Origin: Gemmatimonas sp.
GTDB lineage: Bacteria; Gemmatimonadota; Gemmatimonadetes; Gemmatimonadales; Gemmatimonadaceae
Direction: 5' to 3'
Length of the DNA: 64,000 nucleotides
NCBI RefSeq assembly: GCF_031426495.1
Contig: NZ_JANPLK010000059.1
Coordinates: 186,001-250,000 of the forward strand
In this document: positions 52,969-62,074 of the stretch, piece after piece
Layout of the letters: each line of letters begins with the position of its first letter
Position numbering within the stretch: position 1 is the first letter of the stretch
Notes under the pieces: generated by a model
What the model saw: only the letters and a program-made list of their open reading frames with translations
Databases searched by the model: none
What the model was told of the DNA's origin: nothing
Program-made: the position numbers and the translations under genes

Positions 52969-54453
52969 TTAGCCGCCGCTTCCCACGCGCGTGGGCACTG
53001 CACGAAGCCCTGACGCGCCAGAGTTGCTCCCCACTTCCTCGTGGTATTCGGCGTCCTCATTCACGCGCCACGGATCGTGCAAGGCATGTCCAGCCACGAT
53101 GTTCTCGGCCGTGAGCAGCGCGGTCATCATCGCGTGATCCTGATTGTTGTACTTGTGCATGCCGTTGCGGCCCACGAGATGCAGGTTGGGATACCGCTCG
53201 GCGAGTTCGTCGCGAATCGTCTGCACATGCGTGGCATAGGCGTCGTCGTACACGGGATAGGCTTTGCGCTGACGTACCACGCATCCCTCCAGCACATCAT
53301 CGCGATCGGCCAGCCCCAACCTCACCAGTTCATCGGTCGCCCGCGCGACGAGTGCGGCGTCGGTCGATGTCCAGAGTCCGTCGCCCTCGAAACAGAAGTA
53401 TTCCAGTCCGTAGCAGGTCAGCGAAGGGTCGGGCACCATCTCCGGCGACCACGACTTGAAGTTCTGAATGCGGCCCACCTTCACACTGGAGTCGTGCACG
53501 TAAATCCAGTTGTCGGCGAAGCGTTCACGTTCCTTCAGCACGAGCGCCACGGTCAGGAAATCGCGATAAGCCAGCTGCTTGGCCGCCGCCGTCAGCGTCG
53601 CCGTCGGCGCGGGAGTGAGCGACTGGGCGATCTCACGAAGCGGCGCCGACGAAATCACATGGTCGGCCGAGAGCTCCTGTCGGTCACCGCTGGGGGCCGT
53701 GTGGCCCACGGTCCACTTTTGCGTGGCCTCGTCGTAGCGCAGGTCCACGACGGTACGACCCAGCGTGACCGTGCCACCCTGCTCGCGCACCGCGTTGGCG
53801 CACGCGTCCCACAGCATACCGGGGCCCAGTCGCGGATAGCGGAAGGTGCTGATCAGACTCTTGATCGTGCCGCCTTTGAGCGCGGCCGGGGTCAGCGCCG
53901 ACATCACGGCCGAGAAGAGCGACACGCCCTTGATGCGCTGGGCGGCCCAATCGGCGGAAATGTCGGTGCAGCTCATCCCCCACACCTTCTCGGTGTAGGT
54001 CTTGAAGAAGATCTGGTATAGCCGCGATCCGAACTCGTTGGTCACCCATTCTTCAAAGCTGCGCGGATTGCGAATGGGCCGCAGGCGCGCGTAGGCATAC
54101 GACAATACGCAGCGGATCGACTCGAAGACGCCCAGGTCGAACAGGGCCTGCATCGGCTTGAGCGGATAGGCGAAGAAGTGCCCGTTGTAGAGAATCCGGC
54201 TCGACCGGGGCCGCTCGAGGAAGTCATTCGGGAGAATCTCCCGCCACAAGGCCTCGATGCGCTCCGACTTCGAGAAGAAGCGGTGTCCACCGATGTCGAA
54301 ATGGAAGCCCTTGAAATGCACCGTACGCGAAATGCCGCCCACGTATTGCGGGTCACTCTCCAGCACCGTGACCGGAAATCCGAGCTTGCTGAGGTGATAG
54401 GCCGCCGACAGACCGGCGGGACCGGCACCAATAACAATTGTGGAAGGGGGCAT
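52969..54453 (-). CDS. FAD-dependent oxidoreductase, UDP-galactopyranose mutase / protoporphyrinogen oxidase-like
   Basis: A 494-residue flavoprotein with the Rossmann motif IVIGAGPAGLSAAYHLSK, GGISRTVHFKGFHFDIGGHR and a C-terminal FAD motif (NLHLVGRNGMHKYNNQDHAM). The GGHRFFSK and KTYTEKVWGM motifs are shared with Glf-like enzymes found in polysaccharide clusters. It may act on a nucleotide sugar or lipid-linked sugar. It is convergent with the GT2 gene and divergent from the next membrane protein. Confidence 0.8.
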   Translation of the reverse strand: MPPSTIVIGAGPAGLSAAYHLSKLGFPVTVLESDPQYVGGISRTVHFKGFHFDIGGHRFFSKSERIEALWREILPNDFLERPRSSRILYNGHFFAYPLKPMQALFDLGVFESIRCVLSYAYARLRPIRNPRSFEEWVTNEFGSRLYQIFFKTYTEKVWGMSCTDISADWAAQRIKGVSLFSAVMSALTPAALKGGTIKSLISTFRYPRLGPGMLWDACANAVREQGGTVTLGRTVVDLRYDEATQKWTVGHTAPSGDRQELSADHVISSAPLREIAQSLTPAPTATLTAAAKQLAYRDFLTVALVLKERERFADNWIYVHDSSVKVGRIQNFKSWSPEMVPDPSLTCYGLEYFCFEGDGLWTSTDAALVARATDELVRLGLADRDDVLEGCVVRQRKAYPVYDDAYATHVQTIRDELAERYPNLHLVGRNGMHKYNNQDHAMMTALLTAENIVAGHALHDPWRVNEDAEYHEEVGSNSGASGLRAVPTRVGSGG

Positions 54454-54518
54454 GGGGCGGGGCGGGGCAGAATACAGCGTGCTTCCGAGCGTAACGGGCG
54501 TTAATCTAACGCCTCAGC

Positions 54519-56501
54519 ATGAAGAGACCTGCACCGCCCTCAGACAGCCGCCGAATGCTCGGCTACGCCCCAAGCAGTGCGGTGCTGCTGGTGGGGGCGT
54601 TCCTGGTGTTTCTGCTCTTTCGGCCGTATCAAGGCATCATCCATGACGCCCGCCTGTATGTGGGCTACGCCATGGCGGCGATCGATCCGGAGGGGATCGG
54701 TCGCGACATCGTGTTCGTGAACGACGGTCAGTCGAAATTCTCGGTGTATCCGCTGCTGATGCGGAGCCTGGCCGAGTGGGTCGGCCCGTCGCGGGCGGCG
54801 ATGGCGCTGACGTACGGTGGGCTGACGCTGTGGTTTGCGGCGTTTGCGGCACTGGTTCGGCGACTGCTTGACGAGCGGTTCAGCGACGCGCAAGTGATTG
54901 CCGTGATCGTGCTGGCGGCGTCGCTGCCGTCGTTTTACGGCGGGCAGGGGGTGTTCCGGTTCGCGGAGCATTTCGCGACACCCAGAGCCTTCGCCGAGGC
55001 ATCGGTGCTGGCGGCGATCGCGGCGATGCTGGCCGGGCGTATGCTCTGCGTGGCCGTCGCGTTGGGTATCGGAATGGCGTTTCACCCCTTGATGACGGCG
55101 CCGGGGTTGGGCGTGGCGTTGTGGTATACGGCGGAGAGCCCGCGCGCACGGCGTCTGCTCGTGCTGTTGGGAGTTACCGGCACGGTTGTGCTCATCGCCG
55201 GCACACTGTTGCTCGACGTTCAAGGGAAGCCATTCGGACGATTTGATGCGGAGTGGATGGCCGCCATCAACACGAAGCATGCGCTGGTGTTTCTGCGCAC
55301 CTGGCGGGGTGGCGACGTCATTCGAATCCTGTTGCACGTGGTGACCGTCGCGTTGGCGATGCCGCTGCTTAGTCGAAGCGCTCAGCGGTTGGTGTCGAGT
55401 GTGTTGATCATTTCGGCCGCGGGTGTGATCGTCTCGTTCCTCGGTGGCGATCTGGCGCACAATGTGTTGGTGACGCAGGGGCAGGCGTGGCGTGGGCTGT
55501 GGGTGATGGCCGCGGTCGCGACAGTTTTGCAGGGTGTGCTGCTTCATGCCGTCTGGCGCGATGCGTCCGCGAACGACGATTCCGCGGCACGCGATCTTCG
55601 GAGGGCGGCGTCCCTGCTCTTGCTTCTCGCGTGGTACATGGTCGAGATCAATTCGACGGCCCTCACCTTCACGCTACTTGCCGCCTCGCTCTGGGCGCTG
55701 CCGCGTGTACGCCCGGGCTTCTCGCTTCCTCATAACGGCGCAACCGTAGTCGGCGGCGTCGCCATGGTGCTCATCGTTGCAGTGGTGGCCGTGCAAGCGT
55801 GGGTCACGAGTCAGACGGCGTGGAGCTCGCCGGACAGGTCGATGCGGTGGGCGTGGTACTACGTCATCGCGAGCGGAATACCGGCGCTCGTCGTGCTGCT
55901 GCTATTGGCTCGCGGGCTACGGCAGCCACCCCCGTCTCCTACACACTGGGCGCGGAGATTGCCGACCGTCGCCGCCGTCGTGGCCCTGGCGCTGATTGCC
56001 GTCTCGGTGCTCGATGCGCGCTCGACGTATCAGCGGTACGTCGAGCGGGAGTTGGACGCGCGCGCGCGGGGCGCTCCGGCGCCGATACGGGTCGCGCGCG
56101 GAAGCACGGTGCTGTGGCCCTACGCCGACTTGGAGCCGTGGGCGTTCGCCGGCGCGCCGGGGTGGGGCACGATCGTGCAGGGGATACCGAGTGTGTTCGA
56201 CCGGGAGTTGGCGATCATGTGGGCATCGCGTACTGCACGACTACGGAAGGCCGGACTCTTGCCCTTAGGGCAGACTGGTGCCGAGACGATTGCGGTGCTC
56301 CAAACCAGCCTTGGTGATCGTGTGATCGCGAGTATATGCGCTCAGTCGGATCCACCGTTCGTCGCCATACTCCCAAGAGTGACCGACCCGCACCTTGCCC
56401 AGGCATCGACATTTCGTCCGATGGTGTCTCGACCGTTGTACCCGAGCTCAATGGGACAGAGTTGGGGTAGCATTGAGGCATATTCAGCTATTCGCTGCTG
56501 A
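54519..56501 (+). CDS. Large polytopic membrane protein, unknown
   Basis: A 660-residue protein with about 12-14 membrane helices. The first loop has acidic residues (QGIIHDARLYVGYAMAAID) like those in GT-C enzymes. A C-terminal soluble part contains GSTVLWPYADLEPWAF. The function is not recognised; context suggests glycan or lipid transfer. GC declines toward its 3' end. A 194-base gap without a gene follows (56502-56695); I see nothing in it. Confidence 0.6.
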   Translation: MKRPAPPSDSRRMLGYAPSSAVLLVGAFLVFLLFRPYQGIIHDARLYVGYAMAAIDPEGIGRDIVFVNDGQSKFSVYPLLMRSLAEWVGPSRAAMALTYGGLTLWFAAFAALVRRLLDERFSDAQVIAVIVLAASLPSFYGGQGVFRFAEHFATPRAFAEASVLAAIAAMLAGRMLCVAVALGIGMAFHPLMTAPGLGVALWYTAESPRARRLLVLLGVTGTVVLIAGTLLLDVQGKPFGRFDAEWMAAINTKHALVFLRTWRGGDVIRILLHVVTVALAMPLLSRSAQRLVSSVLIISAAGVIVSFLGGDLAHNVLVTQGQAWRGLWVMAAVATVLQGVLLHAVWRDASANDDSAARDLRRAASLLLLLAWYMVEINSTALTFTLLAASLWALPRVRPGFSLPHNGATVVGGVAMVLIVAVVAVQAWVTSQTAWSSPDRSMRWAWYYVIASGIPALVVLLLLARGLRQPPPSPTHWARRLPTVAAVVALALIAVSVLDARSTYQRYVERELDARARGAPAPIRVARGSTVLWPYADLEPWAFAGAPGWGTIVQGIPSVFDRELAIMWASRTARLRKAGLLPLGQTGAETIAVLQTSLGDRVIASICAQSDPPFVAILPRVTDPHLAQASTFRPMVSRPLYPSSMGQSWGSIEAYSAIRC

Positions 56502-56695
56502 GCTCTATCGCCTCATCGCTGACGTGAATGACGAAGGTCGAACGTCGACGCGTCTGAAAGAGTGAACGCTCGAGTCTCGCAATCCCGTGAGCTACTATAT
56601 TCTGATAGATGACTGCGAGTCTGGCACCCTTCGGAACGTTCTTAGCGTGACGAGAATTCCTCAGAACTTCCGTATCGACTCGTTCGTGATGGACA

Positions 56696-58396
56696 GTGAC
56701 GAAAGGTCAATCTACAAACGCGGGTGAGCCATTGATCGCGGCCCATACTCCAGCATCCGAAGATCTTCGATGGGCTCTAAGAAGACTGATGATGCTGACG
56801 CTCTTAGGAGCGTGCTATATAGTGTTGCTATTCCTAGCTCGCGCTCCCGAGCCGGATTCATCATCGGTCCAGATGTTCTACCGACTCTTCTATTTTGGGG
56901 AGCCGGTTCCCATTGGTCTGCTTGGCGTCTTCGCCGCACTGACGCAGTGGTATCTCGCCGCGACGCCGCAGACGCCAAATATTCGGTTAGACGTTTCGGA
57001 TGCTTCGCCGGTTCTGGTTGGATGCATTGCGCTGTCGGTCGCAACACTCGTCACCGTCATCGCCTTAGTGGTACTACACGACTACCCCTTCTCGATGGAC
57101 GAGCTTGGGGCGGTCTTTCAGGCACGTCTGTTCGCGGCCGGACGCCTATCTGTGAGCATACCGGCGGAATGGCGAGAACATGCGGAGGCCATCACGCCGG
57201 TATTCGTCAATGCGCGACCCGCGGACTCGGCGTGGGTCTCGTTGTATCTCCCGGGCAACGCTCTCATTCGCGCCCCGTTCGAGCGAGCAGGTGTTGGTTG
57301 GATGACTGGCGTTCTGCTCGCGATCTTATGTGTTGCTGCGATCAGTGGAATAGCAAGAAGACTTTGGCCGAATGAGGGAGTGCGCCAGCTGGTCGCGATA
57401 GGCGCACTAGCGCTGTCCACACAGTTTCTCGTCGTGGCCGGAACGCCATACGCCATGACGGCGCATCTCGCCGTCAATTTGTGTTGGCTGTACGTCTGGG
57501 TTCGAGGAGGACCGGTGGCGTACCTCGCTGGTCCGATCGGCATGGTCGGCATTCTGCTGCACCAGCCTGTGCCACATCTGCTTTTTGCGGCACCGTTCGG
57601 CATTCGATTGCTTCGTGATCGCCAATGGCGGCTCGCTGCATGGATGGGCCTCTGTTATGGCGCCGCGCTCTACCTTTCGCTCGCCTGGCACGAGTATGTT
57701 GGCTTCGCTGCGGCAACAGGCGGACTGATTTCAGCGCTAGCAGCGCCGCAACTGATCTCTTGGCACGTCGCGCTGATGCATTTGGTGCTACTCGCGACAT
57801 GGCAGACGCCGCTTGCGGCGCTTTCATTGGCGGTTTGCCTAAGGCGAGTAGGGACACTCAGACCGCTAGAGCAAGATCTCTTGGGCGGACTGCTCATCAG
57901 TCTCGTATTCTATGTGTTTTTTCGGCTAGTAACCCAAGGGCACGGTTGGGGATGGCGGTATGGACATCAGGCGCTCGGCAACATCGCGCTGATTTGCGCG
58001 ACTGCCTGGCCCACTTTCGAAAGGGCGCTGGGAAGCTCGCGCGCACGTAGGCTCGCGCTTGCGTCAATCGGTGTGACAATATTTGTGCAGGTTCCTGTTC
58101 GTGCGACCTTGCTGCGGAACGCGACGGCGTCGTTTGCAGATGCTGCTCGTTGGCTCCGTGCGCAAGATGCTGACGTCGTTATCGTGCCCAATGACTCGAT
58201 CTGGTACGGACGTGACTTGGTGCGAAATGATCCTGCACTTTCGCGCCCGATTCTTGTTTACGGTACGTACGCGGCAGATTCAATGCGAACGAGCAAGCCG
58301 CTTCCAGTCGTCCCGCGGGTCCGACGCATCAGTGTTAAAGAATTGGTCATTCTCGGACTCGAGCCGATACAACCGGCGCGTCGCGGCTCGCGTTAG
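56696..58396 (+). CDS. GT-C (GT39/PMT-like) membrane glycosyltransferase
   Basis: A 566-residue protein with about 12 helices. The first large loop has YPFSMDELGAVFQARLFAAG, the DE-type motif of GT39/ArnT-like enzymes, followed by VSLYLPGNALIRAPFE. Such enzymes use polyprenyl-phosphate sugars. GC is clearly lower than the chromosome (about 47% at 56761-56820), and codon use is mixed, suggesting transfer. The start is GTG; its end overlaps the convergent GT4 gene by four bases. Confidence 0.75.
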   Translation: MTKGQSTNAGEPLIAAHTPASEDLRWALRRLMMLTLLGACYIVLLFLARAPEPDSSSVQMFYRLFYFGEPVPIGLLGVFAALTQWYLAATPQTPNIRLDVSDASPVLVGCIALSVATLVTVIALVVLHDYPFSMDELGAVFQARLFAAGRLSVSIPAEWREHAEAITPVFVNARPADSAWVSLYLPGNALIRAPFERAGVGWMTGVLLAILCVAAISGIARRLWPNEGVRQLVAIGALALSTQFLVVAGTPYAMTAHLAVNLCWLYVWVRGGPVAYLAGPIGMVGILLHQPVPHLLFAAPFGIRLLRDRQWRLAAWMGLCYGAALYLSLAWHEYVGFAAATGGLISALAAPQLISWHVALMHLVLLATWQTPLAALSLAVCLRRVGTLRPLEQDLLGGLLISLVFYVFFRLVTQGHGWGWRYGHQALGNIALICATAWPTFERALGSSRARRLALASIGVTIFVQVPVRATLLRNATASFADAARWLRAQDADVVIVPNDSIWYGRDLVRNDPALSRPILVYGTYAADSMRTSKPLPVVPRVRRISVKELVILGLEPIQPARRGSR

Positions 58397-59604
58397 CGTC
58401 GCCCTGATTTCGTTAATAGAGACGCGTAGAGTCGCTCGACGCGAGGAGCGATGTCCTGATCCCAGCCCAGTGAGGCAACTTCGCGCGTACCGATCGCCGC
58501 CAACGTCGTTCGCGAGTCTTCATCCAGTAGCAGAGCTACGATTCTCTCCGCCCACTCGACCGGTCCGGCGGTAGCCTCAAGCCTCGCCATGTATGCTAAC
58601 GGTCCGCTGCCGAGGAAGTCGCCGACGGCTGTTTCGGGTCCCGTGGCAGCGAGTACGGGTGTGCCTAATGTCAGCGCTTCGAGGACCACCGTGCTCTGGC
58701 CTTCTCGCTCTGAGGGCTGAAGCACCAGCGCGGCTGATGCGATTTCAGCTAGCACTTCCGCACGGTCGCCGAGTTGACCGCGAAAAAAGACACCGCCAGC
58801 TTCGCCGTGCACACCAAGCGCCTTCGTCAGCATCATCAGCATTTCTGCGTCAGGGCCGTCGCCGATGACGTGAAGTTGCGCCGCTGGTACCGAGAGACGC
58901 ACAGCAGGCCAGGCCCGGATAGCGACATCGACATGCTTGTAGTCGATCAATCGCCCTGCGATAACCACTTTGTGCGGATTGCGAGGCTTGGCGTGGCGTG
59001 CGAATGCATCGGGCTCCGGCGATCGAAAGCCGCGAGGAATAACGGTGACGCTGGATTCCCGTCCATCGAGCAGTTCGCGGAGTCGTCGTCCGGTCGTCGG
59101 TGAGATGCACAGGTGATGCGGCGCAGTTTTAGCACACCAACGCTCCACGAGGGCACCGAGGTTACCTCTCACGCCCATGTAACGCCGCCAGTAGCTCCGT
59201 CCCCAGACCTCGAGCCAAGTGAGAAGCCATGGAACGTGGTGGAATCGAGATAGTCGCGCGAGCTGAAATGCCGGGACGGAGAGGAACGGAAATGCGTGGA
59301 CGTCGAATAGATCAAATGTTTCGGGTTGGTATCGCCGCAGATTGTTCAGCAGGCCCCATGCTAACTTCAGCGGCTGCAAGATGGTTCGTCGTCCGGTTGG
59401 TCCATAGAGCGGCAAGTTCTTGCAAATGGCGTGGTAATGTAGGCCATCGCGTGTGATGTTCGCGGGTCCCTCCCACACATGCATTCCGAAGAGGTGACAG
59501 TCGTGGCCGCGATCGCGCAGGGAGCATGCGAGCTCGTAGAGCGTCTTCTCACCTCCACCCTTGCTCCACGGATAGACCGCGTCGTAGACGAATCCGATTT
59601 TCAC
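58393..59604 (-). CDS. GT4 family glycosyltransferase
   Basis: A 403-residue GT-B enzyme. N-terminal KIGFVYDAVYPWSKGGGEKT is the acceptor-side Gly loop of GT4; the donor side shows VVIAGRLIDYKHVDVAIRAW, HVIGDGPDAEML, FRGQLGDRAEV and the E-x7-E motif in PSEREGQSTVVLEALTLG. It probably adds a hexose to a cell-surface glycan. The GTG start at 59604 matches the family; the frame opens 115 codons earlier without support. Confidence 0.9.
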   Translation of the reverse strand: MKIGFVYDAVYPWSKGGGEKTLYELACSLRDRGHDCHLFGMHVWEGPANITRDGLHYHAICKNLPLYGPTGRRTILQPLKLAWGLLNNLRRYQPETFDLFDVHAFPFLSVPAFQLARLSRFHHVPWLLTWLEVWGRSYWRRYMGVRGNLGALVERWCAKTAPHHLCISPTTGRRLRELLDGRESSVTVIPRGFRSPEPDAFARHAKPRNPHKVVIAGRLIDYKHVDVAIRAWPAVRLSVPAAQLHVIGDGPDAEMLMMLTKALGVHGEAGGVFFRGQLGDRAEVLAEIASAALVLQPSEREGQSTVVLEALTLGTPVLAATGPETAVGDFLGSGPLAYMARLEATAGPVEWAERIVALLLDEDSRTTLAAIGTREVASLGWDQDIAPRVERLYASLLTKSGRR

Positions 59605-59736
59605 GCGATTGGTGTCCTGCTCATGAGACGTTGTCAAAAGCCGCTTTCCTCGTTGAACGAGCATCGCCAACGAGAGTGATATTCGGAAGGAGGTCTGTAG
59701 CCGGTCCCAGGCGAATTGAACACAACGTCTTAGCTT

Positions 59737-59766
59737 TTGCCAACGGTTGTTAAAAGTGGCTATCTT
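59737..59766 (+). promoter_or_regulatory. Candidate promoter of the methyltransferase gene
   Basis: TTGCCA (59737-59742), 18 bases, then TATCTT (59761-59766), in the AT-richer divergent gap 59605-59877. Confidence 0.35.
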
Positions 59767-59877
59767 CGTCACCGAGGTCGTGTTCAAACTCGACTTTCCG
59801 GTCACGAAGCGCCCACTATCGTAACTCAGAGTCCGATGAAGAATTCCCGGGCAACTCTCGCGCAGGGTACACACGCA

Positions 59878-60789
59878 ATGTCGAGTGAGGCTCGAGCTGA
59901 TCGCGCTCGTCAGCTCTTGCGAAAATTCATGGCTGACGCGCCGTTTCAACCCGCAACGAATCTCTGGCGTGCCATCGAGATCCCGATCCTCGCGGATGCC
60001 TTACCGCATCGTGGACGTGGGCTCGACGTTGGCTGTGGCGACGGTGTGCTGACTCGACTGCTCGCTGAGCTTGCCGGTGCGACTTTGGAGGGGTCGAGCG
60101 CCCGTGTTTCTGCCGATCGGACGGGCTGGTCGCTGGTCGGCGTCGATGTCGATCCGGCTGAGACCGCACTTGCTACTGCCGAAGGGTTCTACTCGGCCGT
60201 TCACACCAGTGGGGCCGATCGGATTCCCGAAGCAGAGGCATCGTTCGACTTTGCATTTGCAAACAGTGTTCTAGAACACATCGTCGACCTGCCAGCGTGC
60301 CTTGCGGAAGTCGGACGAGTGATGAAGCCAGGAGCATTGTTCTACGCGACCGTGCCATCGCCCGGACTACACGCGCTATTACGCGGGCCGAGCAAGCTGC
60401 GAAGTATCAGTCGAGCCGAGTATCTTGCCGAAACCGATCGCCGACTTCTCCATCTCCGTTACCCCTCCGTCGAAGACTGGCGCAACTTACTTCTCGAAGC
60501 CGGTTTTGATCTCGCGTCTGTCCGGGGATATCTCACATCGAGTCAGGTACGGCGTTGGGAGCGTTGGACCAATGGCACGGGCGGTCTTCTCTATCGCCTC
60601 AACGGAGCCAAACTCCGTCCGATCGAAATTCAGCGGCAGTTGGGTATGCGACGTGCGATTCCGAGACCCATCAAGCTACTTGCCCGACCATTGGCGTGGG
60701 CTGCGGGTCGTGGCGTACTTTCAGATGACTCAACGTCCCCACATGAAACGGGATGCTTGTTGATCGTCGGTCGCCGGCGCTCGTTGTGA
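59878..60789 (+). CDS. Class I SAM-dependent methyltransferase
   Basis: A 303-residue enzyme. Motif I is GLDVGCGDGVLTRLLAE, with GVDVDPAETALATA as motif II and FDFAFANSVLEHIVDLPACL and EVGRVMKPGALFYATVP as motifs III-IV (Methyltransf_11 type). An insertion (ATLEGSSARVSADRTG) lies between motifs I and II. The C-terminal 120 residues may bind the acceptor. With GT4 beside it, it may methylate a sugar or lipid. ATG 59836 is an alternative start. Confidence 0.85.
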   Translation: MSSEARADRARQLLRKFMADAPFQPATNLWRAIEIPILADALPHRGRGLDVGCGDGVLTRLLAELAGATLEGSSARVSADRTGWSLVGVDVDPAETALATAEGFYSAVHTSGADRIPEAEASFDFAFANSVLEHIVDLPACLAEVGRVMKPGALFYATVPSPGLHALLRGPSKLRSISRAEYLAETDRRLLHLRYPSVEDWRNLLLEAGFDLASVRGYLTSSQVRRWERWTNGTGGLLYRLNGAKLRPIEIQRQLGMRRAIPRPIKLLARPLAWAAGRGVLSDDSTSPHETGCLLIVGRRRSL

Positions 60790-60907
60790 TGGCGTAGGTG
60801 GTGCATGGAGTCCATCGGCCGCGGAGTGCGCGTGTTAGCTTCAGCACGCACAACGACTGACATCTGATGCGATTTTTCAGAGCAGCTCTGCGGCCGCCTT
60901 TCACGAA

Positions 60908-62065
60908 ATGCTACCCCCCGCCCCCCACCCCCTCCGCTTCACCCGCGCCGAGTTCGCCGGTGCCTTCGGCGACCTCGGGACCGACCTCCCGCTGCTCGTC
61001 GGCATTGTCGTTGCCACTGGGATGGACGCCACCACGGCCTTCGTGATCTTCGGCGCGCTGCAGATTGCCTCCGGCCTCGCCTATAGGCTCCCTATGCCGG
61101 TCCAGCCGCTCAAGGCCATGGCGGCCATCGCTATCGCTGGCAAGCTGGCCCCTCCGCTCCTGGCCGCCGGCGGCCTCATCGTCGGCGTCGTCATGCTCGT
61201 CCTCGCCCGATCCGGCGCCCTCGGGTGGATCGCCCGCACGGTCCCCAAGCCCGTCGTGCGCGGCATTCAGGTCGGACTTGGGTTACAACTCGCCCTACTC
61301 GCCCTTACCCGCTTCATCCCGGCCGATGGCCCTCGTGGTTGGCTACTCGCGGCGGTCGCTCTCGTGATCGTCCTCTGGCTGCGCGAGAGTCATCGCGTCC
61401 CCGCCGCCCTCGTGGTGCTTGCCCTCGGCCTCGTCGTCGCCGCGCTCACGTGGCCCGCCGGTGCGCCGTTGCCACTCGGGTTCCGCCTGCCCACGCTCCC
61501 CGCACGCTGGCCTACGCCCATGGAGTTCGCCCAGGCCTCGCTCCTGCTCGCGCTCCCCCAGCTCGCCCTGTCGCTCGGCAACTCGGTACTCGCCACCAAA
61601 CAGGTCGTCGCCGATCTCTTCCCCGACCGTGAACCGCTCACGGTCAAGCGCATTGGCACCACCTACGCGATCATGAACCTCGTGGCCGCGCCCCTTGGCG
61701 GCATTCCCGTCTGCCACGGCTCCGGCGGGATCGCCGGGCACTACGCCTTCGGGGCCCGCACCGGTGCCAGTGGCATCATCTACGGCGCCTTCCTCGTGCT
61801 CTCGGGGCTACTGCTCGTCGGCGAACCGGCCGCGTTTCAGCGTCTGTTCCCCGGTCCGATTCTGGGCACGCTGCTGCTCGTCGAGGCCATCACCGTGCTG
61901 ATGCTCGTGCGCGATCTGCGCGAGACGCCGGCCTGGCTGGCCTTCGCCGTCGTCTGCGGACTCGCCGCGGCCTTTCTGCCATATGGTTACGCGGTCGCAC
62001 TCGTGGGCGGTACATTGATCGCCGTTGCCCTCCGACGCAGGCCGGGCCAAGACGTTTCCATCTGA
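60908..62065 (+). CDS. MOT1-type molybdate/sulfate transporter
   Basis: A 385-residue membrane protein with about ten helices. The repeated family motifs are GAFGDLGTDLPLLVG at the N terminus, QPLKAMAAIAIAGKL, the mid-protein LPQLALSLGNSVLATKQV and GGIPVCHGSGGIAGHYAFG. This is the sulfate/molybdate transporter family (MFS_MOT1). It likely imports molybdate, but substrate cannot be read from sequence. It has no Mo-cofactor genes beside it. GC rises again here. Confidence 0.88.
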   Translation: MLPPAPHPLRFTRAEFAGAFGDLGTDLPLLVGIVVATGMDATTAFVIFGALQIASGLAYRLPMPVQPLKAMAAIAIAGKLAPPLLAAGGLIVGVVMLVLARSGALGWIARTVPKPVVRGIQVGLGLQLALLALTRFIPADGPRGWLLAAVALVIVLWLRESHRVPAALVVLALGLVVAALTWPAGAPLPLGFRLPTLPARWPTPMEFAQASLLLALPQLALSLGNSVLATKQVVADLFPDREPLTVKRIGTTYAIMNLVAAPLGGIPVCHGSGGIAGHYAFGARTGASGIIYGAFLVLSGLLLVGEPAAFQRLFPGPILGTLLLVEAITVLMLVRDLRETPAWLAFAVVCGLAAAFLPYGYAVALVGGTLIAVALRRRPGQDVSI

Positions 62066-62074
62066 CCAATCCGG

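Noticed and set aside
56502..56695. Possible mobile element in the low-GC gap
   Set aside because: No transposase, inverted ends or target duplication could be seen.
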